Shown here: positions 17,016 to 25,368 of the stretch, in pieces
How positions within the stretch are numbered: position 1 is the stretch's first letter
Layout: each line of letters begins with the position of its first letter
Assembly: GCA_963761115.1 (NCBI GenBank)
Contig: CAVXFS010000001.1
Location: forward strand, 8,092 to 72,091
Origin: CAVXFS01 sp963761115
Lineage (GTDB): Bacteria; Pseudomonadota; Gammaproteobacteria; Burkholderiales; Gallionellaceae
Length of the DNA stretch: 64,000 bases
Direction: 5' to 3'
Notes under the pieces: generated by a model
Database searches by the model: none
What the model was told of the DNA's origin: nothing
Seen by the model: the letters and a program-made list of their open reading frames with translations, nothing else
Made by a program: the position numbers and the translations under genes

Positions 17016-17630
17016 TTACTTGTGCATCGCCTTTTCGGCAGGCGTCATCGAAGCGATGTAGGCTGGCCGCGAGAATATGCGCTCGGCATATTTCATCAGC
17101 GGCAGTTCAGTCTCCTTGCCAAGCTGGATGCCATAATGATCCAGCCGCCACAGTAGCGGTGCAATGGCCACGTCCAGCATGGAGAACTCATCACCCAGCA
17201 TGTATTTCTGCCGGGCAAATACAGGCGCTAGCTGAGTCAGGTTTTCCCGGATCATCTGGCGCGCCTTGTCCGCAACCTTGGGCTTTCCTTGCTTGATGGG
17301 ATCGATATGGCAGTACAACTCATTTTCGAAGCGGTGCAAAAGCAGGCGCGTCCGGCCGCGCGTCACCGGGTCATGCGACATAAGTTGCGGATGAGTGAAG
17401 CGCTCATCGATATATTCGTTGATGATATTGGCCTCATACAGCACCAGGTCTCGCTCCACCAGTACCGGCACCATGTTGTCCGGATTGATTGTTGACAGGA
17501 AGTCTGGCTTGTTAAACATGTCTACATCGACAACCTTGAACTCCATGCCTTTTTCATACAGCACAAAGCGGCAACGTTGACTGAATGGATCCGTCGTCCC
17601 GGAATACAGGGTCATGATAGAGCCGTTCAT
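17016..17630 (-). CDS. sspA: Stringent starvation protein A
   Basis: GST-fold RNA-polymerase-associated regulator used in starvation and acid stress responses. The 204-residue protein has the thioredoxin-like N-terminus with LYSGTTDPFSQRCRFVLYEKG and VPVLVERDLVLYEANIINEY, both typical SspA. It lacks a GST active-site Ser/Cys, as SspA does. The start may be residue 1 (17630) or the downstream ATG at 17615; neither has a strong ribosome-binding site. sspB, usually adjacent, is not here. The flanking gaps (16835-17015 and 17631-17868) hold nothing I can assign. Confidence 0.93.
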   Translation of the reverse strand: MNGSIMTLYSGTTDPFSQRCRFVLYEKGMEFKVVDVDMFNKPDFLSTINPDNMVPVLVERDLVLYEANIINEYIDERFTHPQLMSHDPVTRGRTRLLLHRFENELYCHIDPIKQGKPKVADKARQMIRENLTQLAPVFARQKYMLGDEFSMLDVAIAPLLWRLDHYGIQLGKETELPLMKYAERIFSRPAYIASMTPAEKAMHK

Positions 17631-17868
17631 GCTGTTTTCAGGTGGCCGCGATGCACCCTCCCTCTGTTGGATTCATTCATCTTGAGGTTTGGTGCTGTAT
17701 GGATCGTGAATCGATATAAGGTGTCCTTGTTCATGTTTGCTTCTCCAGACTTGTGTATGTGAAAATGCGCAGGCGACCTGCCATACTACAGCAATGTCGC
17801 AAGGATTCCCGGGGCAATTCACATTTGTATTACTATTAACTGGTATCAACAACGCAAGGAGATCGATC

Positions 17869-17940
17869 ATGGCTAAAGGTCAACAACGCAAAACAAAGGA
17901 AGCAAAGAAGCCCAAGAAGAAACCAACACCCGTCATCTAG
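17869..17940 (+). CDS. Very small lysine-rich protein, 23 residues
   Basis: MAKGQQRKTKEAKKPKKKP is followed by TPVI and a stop: 10 of 23 residues are basic. AAGGAG (17856-17861) lies seven bases upstream of the ATG, and a strong rho-independent terminator follows 16 bases after the stop, so the short ORF is neatly bounded as a monocistronic gene. Similar short MAKGQ-type basic proteins are annotated as hypothetical in other Betaproteobacteria as far as I recall. Function is unknown; nucleic-acid or ribosome association would fit the charge. Confidence 0.65.
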   Translation: MAKGQQRKTKEAKKPKKKPTPVI

Positions 17941-17953
17941 CATCCAGTACGCG

Positions 17954-17979
17954 AAAGGGGACCGATAGGTCCCCTTTTT
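17954..17979 (+). terminator. Rho-independent terminator after the 23-residue gene
   Basis: Stem GGGGACC (17957-17963), loop GATA, GGTCCCC (17968-17974), then five T, with AAA before the stem so that it could also work on the minus strand. The rest of the gap to pgsA (17980-18300) holds only one weak minus-strand ORF and an AT-rich palindrome at 18200-18215. Confidence 0.88.
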
Positions 17980-18076
17980 GTTCTCCCGGAGAAATCCCGG
18001 TCGGTCTTTGAGTTATGCAGCCGCCCGGCCTGATTACTTGCAGTACAAGTCCGTGTGGGGAGACTTTGATTGAATG

Positions 18077-18202
18077 CTACTTAAATCGACGCGGCATCTT
18101 TCCGATCTCACGTGCACTCTGAATGATCCTGGAATAGGGCAGGCGTACATCCGTAGCAATAGGACGGTTCGACTGCTTTGCCATACATATCGCATTTGAC
18201 AT
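18077..18202 (-). CDS. Possible small basic ORF, 41 residues (doubtful)
   Basis: A minus-strand ORF downstream of pgsA begins MSNAICMAKQSNRPIATD and ends with RRFK; a shorter version starts at the internal MAK. No ribosome-binding site is visible. The start codon overlaps a perfect palindrome, CATAAT-ATAC-ATTATG on the plus strand (18200-18215), which could be an operator. The composition is protein-like but I know no family. It may be non-coding. Confidence 0.22.
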   Translation of the reverse strand: MSNAICMAKQSNRPIATDVRLPYSRIIQSAREIGKMPRRFK

Positions 18203-18300
18203 AATATACATTATGCGAAGTATCGGAAAAGGTGTCCCAATCCGGCCAGGGGTATCTGCTCTTAACAAAAGCACACAATCAGCCGGTTGAAGCAGAGCAA

Positions 18301-18888
18301 CTAATCGCGAGAATCGATGCGCGAACTCTTCACGATCTGCGGCATCGCCAGCGTCAGGTAATATCCCATCGACCACAAAGTCAGCAAGGCAGCGAGATAG
18401 ATCATCACCGTGCCCAGCTGGATCAGGGGGAAACCAAACAACGGTTCCTGATACAGCAGGAACAGGATCGCGATCATCTGGAAGGTCGTCTTGATCTTGC
18501 CGAGCATGGATACGGCAATATTCTTGCCGGCGCCCAGCTTGGCCATCCATTCGCGCAAGGCAGAGATGGCGATCTCGCGGCCGATGATGATGAAAGCGAT
18601 CAGCGCATCCACCTCTTCCAGTCTCACCAGCAAGATCAGCGCTGCTGCGACCATCAGTTTGTCGGCGACCGGATCGAGGAACGCGCCGAAGGCAGAAGTC
18701 TGGTTCAGTACCCTGGCAAGATAACCATCCAGCCAATCGGTGATCGCAGCAAACGCGAAGATGAGCGCACTGAACAGGTGCTTGTGATGCAGGCTGATGG
18801 TCTCATCCGACAAATAGAACACACCAAGGAACACCGGGATCATGAGGATCCTGAACCAGGTAAGCAGGTTCGGAATGTTGAAAGGCAT
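18301..18888 (-). CDS. pgsA: CDP-diacylglycerol--glycerol-3-phosphate 3-phosphatidyltransferase
   Basis: Membrane enzyme that starts phosphatidylglycerol synthesis using CDP-diacylglycerol from CdsA. The 195-residue protein has the CDP-alcohol phosphotransferase motif D-G-x2-A-R-x8-G-x3-D-x3-D, visible as DGYLARVLNQTSAFG then AFLDPVAD near residues 54-77, with all key Asp present, and several transmembrane segments. The uvrC-pgsA order is usual in proteobacteria; the tRNA genes that often follow are absent here. Confidence 0.96.
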   Translation of the reverse strand: MPFNIPNLLTWFRILMIPVFLGVFYLSDETISLHHKHLFSALIFAFAAITDWLDGYLARVLNQTSAFGAFLDPVADKLMVAAALILLVRLEEVDALIAFIIIGREIAISALREWMAKLGAGKNIAVSMLGKIKTTFQMIAILFLLYQEPLFGFPLIQLGTVMIYLAALLTLWSMGYYLTLAMPQIVKSSRIDSRD

Positions 18889-18905
18889 GAATCGAGATGG
18901 TTCCG

Positions 18906-20722
18906 TTAGTGAAATTGCTGATATATTTTTTCCGCCAGTGATGGGCTGATGCCCTCCACGCTGGCCAGTTCGTCCGGGCTGGCTTGCTGAACCCCTTTTA
19001 AACCGCCGAAATGCGCCAACAGATTGCGTCTGCGCTTTTCACCCACTCCCCCTATTTCTTCAAGCATGGATGCGGTTCTTGTCTTGCCGCGTTTGGCACG
19101 ATGTCCGCTGATCGCAAAGCGGTGTGCTTCATCTCGTACTTGCTGGATCAAATGCAGGGCAGGATTATCCGGTGACAATTGTAACGACTTTTCCTGGCCC
19201 GGTCGAAACAATTGCTCCATCCCCGGCTTGCGCTCGACCCCTTTGGCCACGCCAAGCAAGGGAATATCGGACAGGCCCAGTTCAGCCATAACTTCCACCG
19301 CCACGCCCAACTGCCCTGCTCCGCCGTCGATCAGGATCAAGTCCGGACGTTTTCCTTCGCCCTCCTGCAGCTTCTGGTAGCGACGCAAAACTGCTTGTCG
19401 CATCGCGGCATAATCGTCACCCGCCGTGATGTCGGTGATGTTGTAGCGCCGGTATTCCGAGTTGCGCATACCCAGGTTGTCGTACACCACACAGGATGCC
19501 ACGGTGGCTTCACCCATGGTATGGCTGATGTCGAAGCATTCGATGCGGGCCAGTTTCTCCAGCCCCAGCGCCGCACGCAGGGTTTCGACCCGGTCGGCCT
19601 GCCCGGCTTGCATGCCGGCCTGCTGGTGCAGCGCCAGCCAGGCATTCTTTTCGGCCATCTCGATCCATTGCCTGCCATCGCCCGTGGCCTGGCAACGAAT
19701 GGTCACTTTTCGTCCGGCCAGGTCGCCAAGCAGGTTTTCCAGGGATCCCATATCGGTTTGCTGGTTGATCAACACCAGCGATGGTGGCTTGCTGCGGCCC
19801 AGATAGTGCTGCGCGAGGAACGCTTCCAGTACTTCGCCGCGCGACTGCCCCTCGGCATTCTGCGGGAAGAAGCTCTTATCGCCCAGGTGCCGGCCCCCCC
19901 TGACCATCGCCAGGTTCACGCAACTGCTGCCGTTCAGGTCGACCACCGCGATGATGTCGGCATCGGTATCGCGCACGCTCTCGACGAATTGCCTTTGCTG
20001 CACAGTATGCAGGGCCTGCAACTGGTCGCGCAGCACGGCTGCATGTTCGTACTGCTGGGCTTCGGCGGCTTGCTGCATCGCCTGCGTTCAGCGCTGCCTC
20101 GACCTCGGCCTGCTTGCCCTGCAGCAACAGCCCGGCATTGCGGATCGCGGCCGCATAGTCTGCTTCGCTGATCAGGCCGACACAGGGCGCGGTGCAGCGA
20201 TGGATCTGGTGCAGCAGACAAGGGCGCGTGCGGTTGTTGAACACGCTGTCTTCGCAGGTGCGGATGCGGAACACCTTTTGCAGCAAGTCGATGCTTTCCT
20301 TGGCAGCGGACGCATTCGGATACGGCCCGAAGAACTGGTTCTGCCTGCCGGTGCGCGCCGCGATAGTAAGTTATACGCGGGTATTGATGTTGAGTAAGAA
20401 CTATATACGGATACGACTTATCGTCACGAAACAATATGTTGTAGCGTGGAGTTAATGTCTTTATCAGGTTGTTTTCGAGCAGCAGGGCTTCTGCCTCGGT
20501 GCGCGTGACCGTCACCTCTATGTCTGCGATATGCGAGACCATCAGGCGGATCCGCGGCGAGACGCTGGTCTTCTGGAAATAGGAGGCGACGCGTTTTTTC
20601 AGCTGCGATGCCTTGCCGACATACAGGACTTTCCCGGTCTTATCCAGCATGCGGTACACCCCCGGCAGCAATGGCAGGCCGGCGATGAATGCCTTGGGAT
20701 CAAATTTGCTTGCTGGCTTCAA
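18906..20722 (-). pseudogene. uvrC: uvrC, excinuclease subunit C, broken by two single-base insertions
   Basis: UvrC makes both incisions in nucleotide excision repair. The gene reads in three frames. Frame one (20722 to about 20353) has the GIY-YIG start, LPGVYRMLDKTGKVLYVGKA. Frame two (about 20352-20083) has LLQKVFRIRTCEDSVFNNRT and HRCTAPCVG. Frame three (from about 20081) has the UVR region, the RNase H-like domain with IECFDISHTMGEATVAS, and the C-terminal helix-hairpin-helix. Deleting one C near 20353 and one G near 20081-20082 restores an ungapped frame of exactly 605 codons, a normal UvrC. It is either a true pseudogene or two assembly errors. Confidence 0.9.
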
Positions 20723-21362
20723 CTGGTTGCAGGTACGTTGCTATGGCGCGAAACACATCATGGAACATGGCCTCGGTGAGCCGTTTGGTCTGGGTATTGT
20801 AGCGGCTGCAATGGTAGCTGTCATACAGCACCAGGCCATCGGCCAATGGGTGGCGCGCGCCATGCGCGAACCCATGGTCCTTGCTGCGCAGCCCGAGCGC
20901 GCGCAACACCGCATTGTGGGCGACCGTCCCCAAAGCCAGCAGCGCCGTGCCAGGCTTCATTGTCGACAACTCCTCCGCCAGGTAACCATTGCATTGCCTG
21001 ACCTCTTCCGGCAGCGGCTTGTTCTGCGGCGGCAGACAGCGTACAGCGTTGGTGATGCGGCAATCTTCCAGCTGCATGCGCTGGTTGGCCCGGCCGTCAC
21101 CATCCAGCGGCTCGGCTGACGAAGCGAAGCCGAATTTGTGCAGGGTGGCATACAGGAGTATTCCGGCATGGTCGCCGGTGAATGGCCTGCCGGTGCGGTT
21201 CGCGCCGTGCATGCCGGGCGCCAGCCCGACGATCAGCAGGCGCGCATCGCGATCGCCGAATGAAGATACCGGCCGGGCGTGGTAATCCGGGTTGGATCTG
21301 CCGACGTCATCGAGGAAATCGGCAAGGCGCGTACAGGAACGGCAGTTTTCCGAGAAGGTCAT
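20700..21362 (-). CDS. Family 5 uracil-DNA glycosylase (UDGb type), 4Fe-4S
   Basis: Removes uracil and other deaminated bases from DNA. The 220-residue protein has VGLAPGMHG (residues 45-53), RTGRPFTGDHAG and the later HCSRYNTQT, the motif set of UDGb-like enzymes, which lack the Asp/Asn seen in motif 1 of other families. Cys7, Cys10, Cys109 and Cys124 fit the four-cysteine Fe-S cluster pattern. Its end overlaps the uvrC start by 23 bases, so two DNA repair genes are coupled. If uvrC is really broken, this gene is still intact. Confidence 0.88.
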   Translation of the reverse strand: MTFSENCRSCTRLADFLDDVGRSNPDYHARPVSSFGDRDARLLIVGLAPGMHGANRTGRPFTGDHAGILLYATLHKFGFASSAEPLDGDGRANQRMQLEDCRITNAVRCLPPQNKPLPEEVRQCNGYLAEELSTMKPGTALLALGTVAHNAVLRALGLRSKDHGFAHGARHPLADGLVLYDSYHCSRYNTQTKRLTEAMFHDVFRAIATYLQPVEASKQI

Positions 21363-21542
21363 CTATCAGGCACCCATATTCGATATTGCATGCACATCAA
21401 GCTGAATCATGACCGTCATCCTTGTAATATTCGATATCGAATTGTATTGGATATAAGCTGAGGCCCATAGTGAAAATCCTGCTCCAACAATTCGACCATA
21501 TCTGCTTCGTAGAAGTGAACCACGGCAAAGCCTGGGGTTCGC

Positions 21543-21658
21543 TCCTTCCCCCTTTAAGGGGGAAGGCCGGGATGGGGGTAGGACGGTGGAGTTATCAAAG
21601 ACGGTGAGAATGCCGAGTCTCTACCCCCACCCTAACCCTCCCCCTGCAAGGGGGAGGG
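21543..21658. repeat. Intergenic palindromic repeat with terminal mini-hairpins
   Basis: CCTTCCCCCTTTAAGGGGGAAGG (21543-21565) is itself a hairpin and continues into a G-rich arm (to about 21581). The right arm (about 21620-21658) begins CTACCCCCACCCT and ends with its own hairpin around CTGCAAG. The two arms are imperfectly complementary over about 24 bases. This architecture matches small dispersed extragenic elements. It occupies the middle of the 360-base gap 21363-21722, in which I see no gene. Confidence 0.7.
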
Positions 21659-21722
21659 AACTGAAATTTCGCCTGCGAGGCGAGCAATTCGCTAAACTTG
21701 GCTACACCAAGAAAGGACCCCA

Positions 21723-22991
21723 ATGAATCCTGCCCTCTCCCTGTCCAGCCTCGATGCCATGGAGGATTATGACCCAAACTCGATCCGGGTCGAGCAAGCC
21801 AGGCAATTGATCCGCCGTTTCCTGCACCCGCTCGAAGATACGGAGACGATTAGCCTGCAGCAAGTCCTGCACCGCACTTTGGCCGCGGATATCTCCTCTC
21901 CCCTGAACGTCCCACCGCATGACTACTCCGCCATGGATGGCTATGCCTTGCGTTACGCTGACCTGACTGGCAGCACCAGCCAGCTTGAACTTGCCGGCAG
22001 CAGCTTTGCCGGGCATCCGTTTGCCGGGAAGGTTGCAGCCGGCGAATGTGTACGCATCATGACCGGCGCCTTGATTCCCGATGGCTGCGATGTCGTAGTC
22101 ATGCAGGAACATGCGCATATTTCGGGAAACACTGTTGAGATCGGCAGCGGCCATCGCCCCGGCCAGAACATTCGCCGCGTCGGTGAGGATATGCGTGCGG
22201 GAGAACGCGTGCTGGCGCAAGGCCAGGTGATCCATTCTGCGATCATGGGTCTGCTGGCATCGCTTGGATTCAGTGAGATTCGGGTTTTCCGCAAGCTGAA
22301 GGTCGCGATCTTTTCGACCGGCGATGAATTGCAGCAACCGGGCACCCCGCTTGCCCCGGGCAATATCTATGACAGCAACCGCTATACGCTGACCGGACTG
22401 CTGCAGGAATTGGGAGTGGAGCTCCTCGACCTGGGCAACGTCCGCGACGACCCGGCACAGCTCAAGGCCACATTGCTTGACGCAGCCGGCAAGGCTGACG
22501 TGATCATCACCAGCGGCGGCGTGTCAGTCGGCGAGGCCGACTACATCAAGCAGTTGCTGGCGGAGATCGGCGAGGTCGTGTTCTGGAAGATCGCCATGAA
22601 GCCCGGCAAACCATTGGCCTACGGCAAGATCGGCAACAGTCATTTTTTCGGCCTGCCCGGCAATCCGGTCGCGGTGATGGTGACTTTCCAGCAATTCGTG
22701 AGCGATGCGTTGCGCATCCTGATGGGCCAGGCCCCCCACCCTGCCCTGACTCTCAAGGTGGAATGTGCCGACCCGATCAGGAAATCGCCCGGGCGCACCG
22801 AATTTCAGCGCGGCATCCTGGCCCGGGACGAGCAGGGAAAATTGATCGTTCACAGCACGGGAAATCAGGGATCGGGGATCCTGAGCTCGATGAGCAAGGC
22901 CAACTGTTTCATCGTGCTGCCGCTGGAGCAAGGTCATGTCGAGGCCGGCTGCCAGGTTGTTGTCCAGCCATTCGGCCATATGCAAATATAG
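21723..22991 (+). CDS. moeA: Molybdopterin molybdenumtransferase
   Basis: Inserts molybdate into adenylylated molybdopterin, the last common step of molybdenum cofactor synthesis. The 422-residue protein has the MoeA N-terminal domains (HDYSAMDGYALR, MTGALIPDGCDVVVMQE) and the MoCF-binding core with FSTGDEL, GNIYDSNRY, ITSGGVSVGEADY and MKPGKPLAYG, then FFGLPGNPVAVMVTF. AAAGGA precedes the ATG. The partner genes moaA, mobA and mog lie 35 kb away at 57345-59578. It is convergent with the cyclase gene, with 38 bases between them. Confidence 0.96.
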   Translation: MNPALSLSSLDAMEDYDPNSIRVEQARQLIRRFLHPLEDTETISLQQVLHRTLAADISSPLNVPPHDYSAMDGYALRYADLTGSTSQLELAGSSFAGHPFAGKVAAGECVRIMTGALIPDGCDVVVMQEHAHISGNTVEIGSGHRPGQNIRRVGEDMRAGERVLAQGQVIHSAIMGLLASLGFSEIRVFRKLKVAIFSTGDELQQPGTPLAPGNIYDSNRYTLTGLLQELGVELLDLGNVRDDPAQLKATLLDAAGKADVIITSGGVSVGEADYIKQLLAEIGEVVFWKIAMKPGKPLAYGKIGNSHFFGLPGNPVAVMVTFQQFVSDALRILMGQAPHPALTLKVECADPIRKSPGRTEFQRGILARDEQGKLIVHSTGNQGSGILSSMSKANCFIVLPLEQGHVEAGCQVVVQPFGHMQI

Positions 22992-23029
22992 ATTGCCGCG
23001 CCCCAGCCAACGCAAATGGATTTACCGGA

Positions 23030-25279
23030 TCATTTGGTCTCCCAGCCGAACACGCCATCCCAGTCCGAAGCAGGCGGATGGTTGCGGAAATATGCGATGC
23101 GTTCCGCATATAGCTGATACAGCCTTAATTGCGGCGCCTTCTGCCGCAAATCATTCAACTGCCTTTCCGCGATGTCCCACGCCTGCAAGCGATACATGCT
23201 CAGGAATTCATGGAATGCATCGACCTCGTCCACTAGCGCGGCACCCACCTTGCCTTCCTCTCCCAGCGGCTCGAATATGGTTACCGGTTCATCCTTGCCT
23301 TTTACCCGGACCCGGTCAAGTTCACGGTAGATCAATCCCGGCACGGCGTTCCTGGTGCTGGCGCCGACGATGATATCCGCCCCATATTGCTTGGTAATTC
23401 CCTCCAGTCGCGACGCCAGATTTACCGCATCTCCCATCACGGTATAGGCAACACGGATTTCCGAGCCCATATTGCCAACGCTCACCTTGCCGGTATTGAT
23501 GCCAACCCCGATTTGTATTGACGGCCAGCCACGCTCCCTGAACTTCGTCTGCAACGCATTCAACGCCTGTTGCATTTCCATGCCGGCCAATATGGCATTG
23601 CGCGCATGATTTGCCTCCTCAAGCGGCGCCCCCCAGAACGCCATGATGCAATCTCCCATGTACTTGTCTACCGTGCCGCGATGTTTATAGATCACGCGGG
23701 TGAGCGGGGTCAGGAATTCGTTCATCAACAAGCTGAGTTCCTTCGGCTCCAGCCCCTCCGAAATTGAAGTGAAATTGCGTACATCGGAGAACAGGATGGT
23801 CATCTCCCGGCTTTCGCCTTCCATGGAAACCTGGCGCGGGTTCCTGCTCATCTCATCCACGAGTTCTGCCGGAACGTACTGGCCAAACAAGCCTGTCAAT
23901 TTTCGCTTGGTGCGCGTTTCGGTAAAATATCCGTACGGCATGTCAAGCAGGAACAGGCCCAGGATCAGGATAAGACTGTTCGCGATCGGGAAATCCAGGT
24001 TGGCCGATTGCCATAACCAAAAATTCAATGCCACTACCGCAGCCAGCACGCCCAGCGAAACCATCGTTGCCCAGATCGAATTCAGCACCGGCAATAACAG
24101 GCTCAACAGCGTCCCAATGACAAGCAGTTGCAGAACTTCCGCAGCAAGGACATAGGGCGGTCTACCCCGGATATTCTGGTCAAGAATTCCGGCTATCATA
24201 TTGGCGTGTATTTCCACACCCGGATACACCGACGCGACAGGCGTGGTGCGCATATCCAGCAATCCCGGCGTAGAAGTACCAATCAGCACGATCTTGTTTG
24301 CAAGCTGTTCAGGCGGCACCTTGCCATGAAGAACATCGGTAATCGAGATATATGGAAAGCTGCCACGTGGCCCACGGTAGGGCACCAGTGAACTGGCCTC
24401 ATAGTCAACCGGAATCCTCAATTTTTCCTGGGGCGACTGGATTTCAAGCCATTCCAGATTTGCATTGTCGTTCTGCTCTCCTCCCCAGCCCGGCAATAGT
24501 CTGGTATCGCCCAGCAATGTACGAACCATGGCCAGGGGTAATGACTCGTAGTAGGCATTGCCATATTCCATGACCATGGGCAATCGCCGTACTACGCCAT
24601 CAGCATCCACCAGGGGATTGATGAATCCGCTGCTGGCGGCAGCCTTTTGCAAATCAGGCAAGTTGCCGTCATAACCATCCCAATGGAGAAAGTTCGTTGC
24701 CTGCGCGCCAAAGGCACCAGGGGGGAAAACCGGAACAGGCAATGCACCGGAAATAATATTGCTGCTTTTTTGCTCGTTGTTGGAAAAATAATAAGCCAGT
24801 ACAACCTTGCGTCCTTTCAGGCTGCTGGCAAACAGCTGGTCGTATTCCAATTGCGGGGCTAGTTTCTTCAGGGCGGATTGAAACTCCGGCACATCTTTAA
24901 GCTGATTGTGCCCCAAGGCTTGCAATATGTTCAGTCCGGAACTCTGATCCGTTTCTGCAAACAGGATGTCGAAACCCACTACCGCTGCCTTGTAATGCTC
25001 GAACAACTGATTCACCACCATCGCCATGCGATCACGACCCCACGGCCAGCGACCTTCTTCCTTCAGGCTTTTTTCGTCTATGTCGACGATAACGATGCGT
25101 TTGTCCAGCTTGCCGGGCATGGCCAGCCGCATCCTGTAATCATATGTGATGGCATCCAGTTTTTCAGCAAGCGGTACTTCGTAGAACTTGGCTGCTGCAC
25201 CCATCAGGTAAATGGTCAAGGCAAGCCCGATGCCGATTATCACGGGATGCTTTCTGAACGCTTTACCTATTGCACTCAT
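23030..25279 (-). CDS. CHASE2-domain class III adenylate/guanylate cyclase
   Basis: A 749-residue membrane sensor-cyclase. TM1 spans about 13-30, a periplasmic CHASE2 domain about 35-385, a cluster of three TM segments 380-450, and a cytoplasmic class III catalytic domain about 488-670, then a C-terminal helical tail. Catalytic residues are intact: metal-binding Asp499 (SDV) and Asp543 (YMGD), base-reading Lys539 and Thr613 (YTVMGD), Asn620 and Arg624. Lys plus Thr favours ATP, so cAMP is the likely product. It is the last gene of the tpsB-tpsA-fecR run, 89 bases after the FecR gene; its start lacks a good ribosome-binding site. Confidence 0.92.
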   Translation of the reverse strand: MSAIGKAFRKHPVIIGIGLALTIYLMGAAAKFYEVPLAEKLDAITYDYRMRLAMPGKLDKRIVIVDIDEKSLKEEGRWPWGRDRMAMVVNQLFEHYKAAVVGFDILFAETDQSSGLNILQALGHNQLKDVPEFQSALKKLAPQLEYDQLFASSLKGRKVVLAYYFSNNEQKSSNIISGALPVPVFPPGAFGAQATNFLHWDGYDGNLPDLQKAAASSGFINPLVDADGVVRRLPMVMEYGNAYYESLPLAMVRTLLGDTRLLPGWGGEQNDNANLEWLEIQSPQEKLRIPVDYEASSLVPYRGPRGSFPYISITDVLHGKVPPEQLANKIVLIGTSTPGLLDMRTTPVASVYPGVEIHANMIAGILDQNIRGRPPYVLAAEVLQLLVIGTLLSLLLPVLNSIWATMVSLGVLAAVVALNFWLWQSANLDFPIANSLILILGLFLLDMPYGYFTETRTKRKLTGLFGQYVPAELVDEMSRNPRQVSMEGESREMTILFSDVRNFTSISEGLEPKELSLLMNEFLTPLTRVIYKHRGTVDKYMGDCIMAFWGAPLEEANHARNAILAGMEMQQALNALQTKFRERGWPSIQIGVGINTGKVSVGNMGSEIRVAYTVMGDAVNLASRLEGITKQYGADIIVGASTRNAVPGLIYRELDRVRVKGKDEPVTIFEPLGEEGKVGAALVDEVDAFHEFLSMYRLQAWDIAERQLNDLRQKAPQLRLYQLYAERIAYFRNHPPASDWDGVFGWETK

Positions 25280-25368
25280 GGAAGTTCAACGATTGGCCAG
25301 AGACTTTACGCAATTTTCCATCGCCGATGAGGCGATGGTGGATCAGGGATGGAATATCTCCATATCGA

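Noticed and set aside
18906..20078. Treating the C-terminal uvrC piece (390 codons) as a separate intact gene
   Set aside because: It starts mid-domain in the UVR region without a ribosome-binding site, and the missing parts lie directly upstream in other frames.
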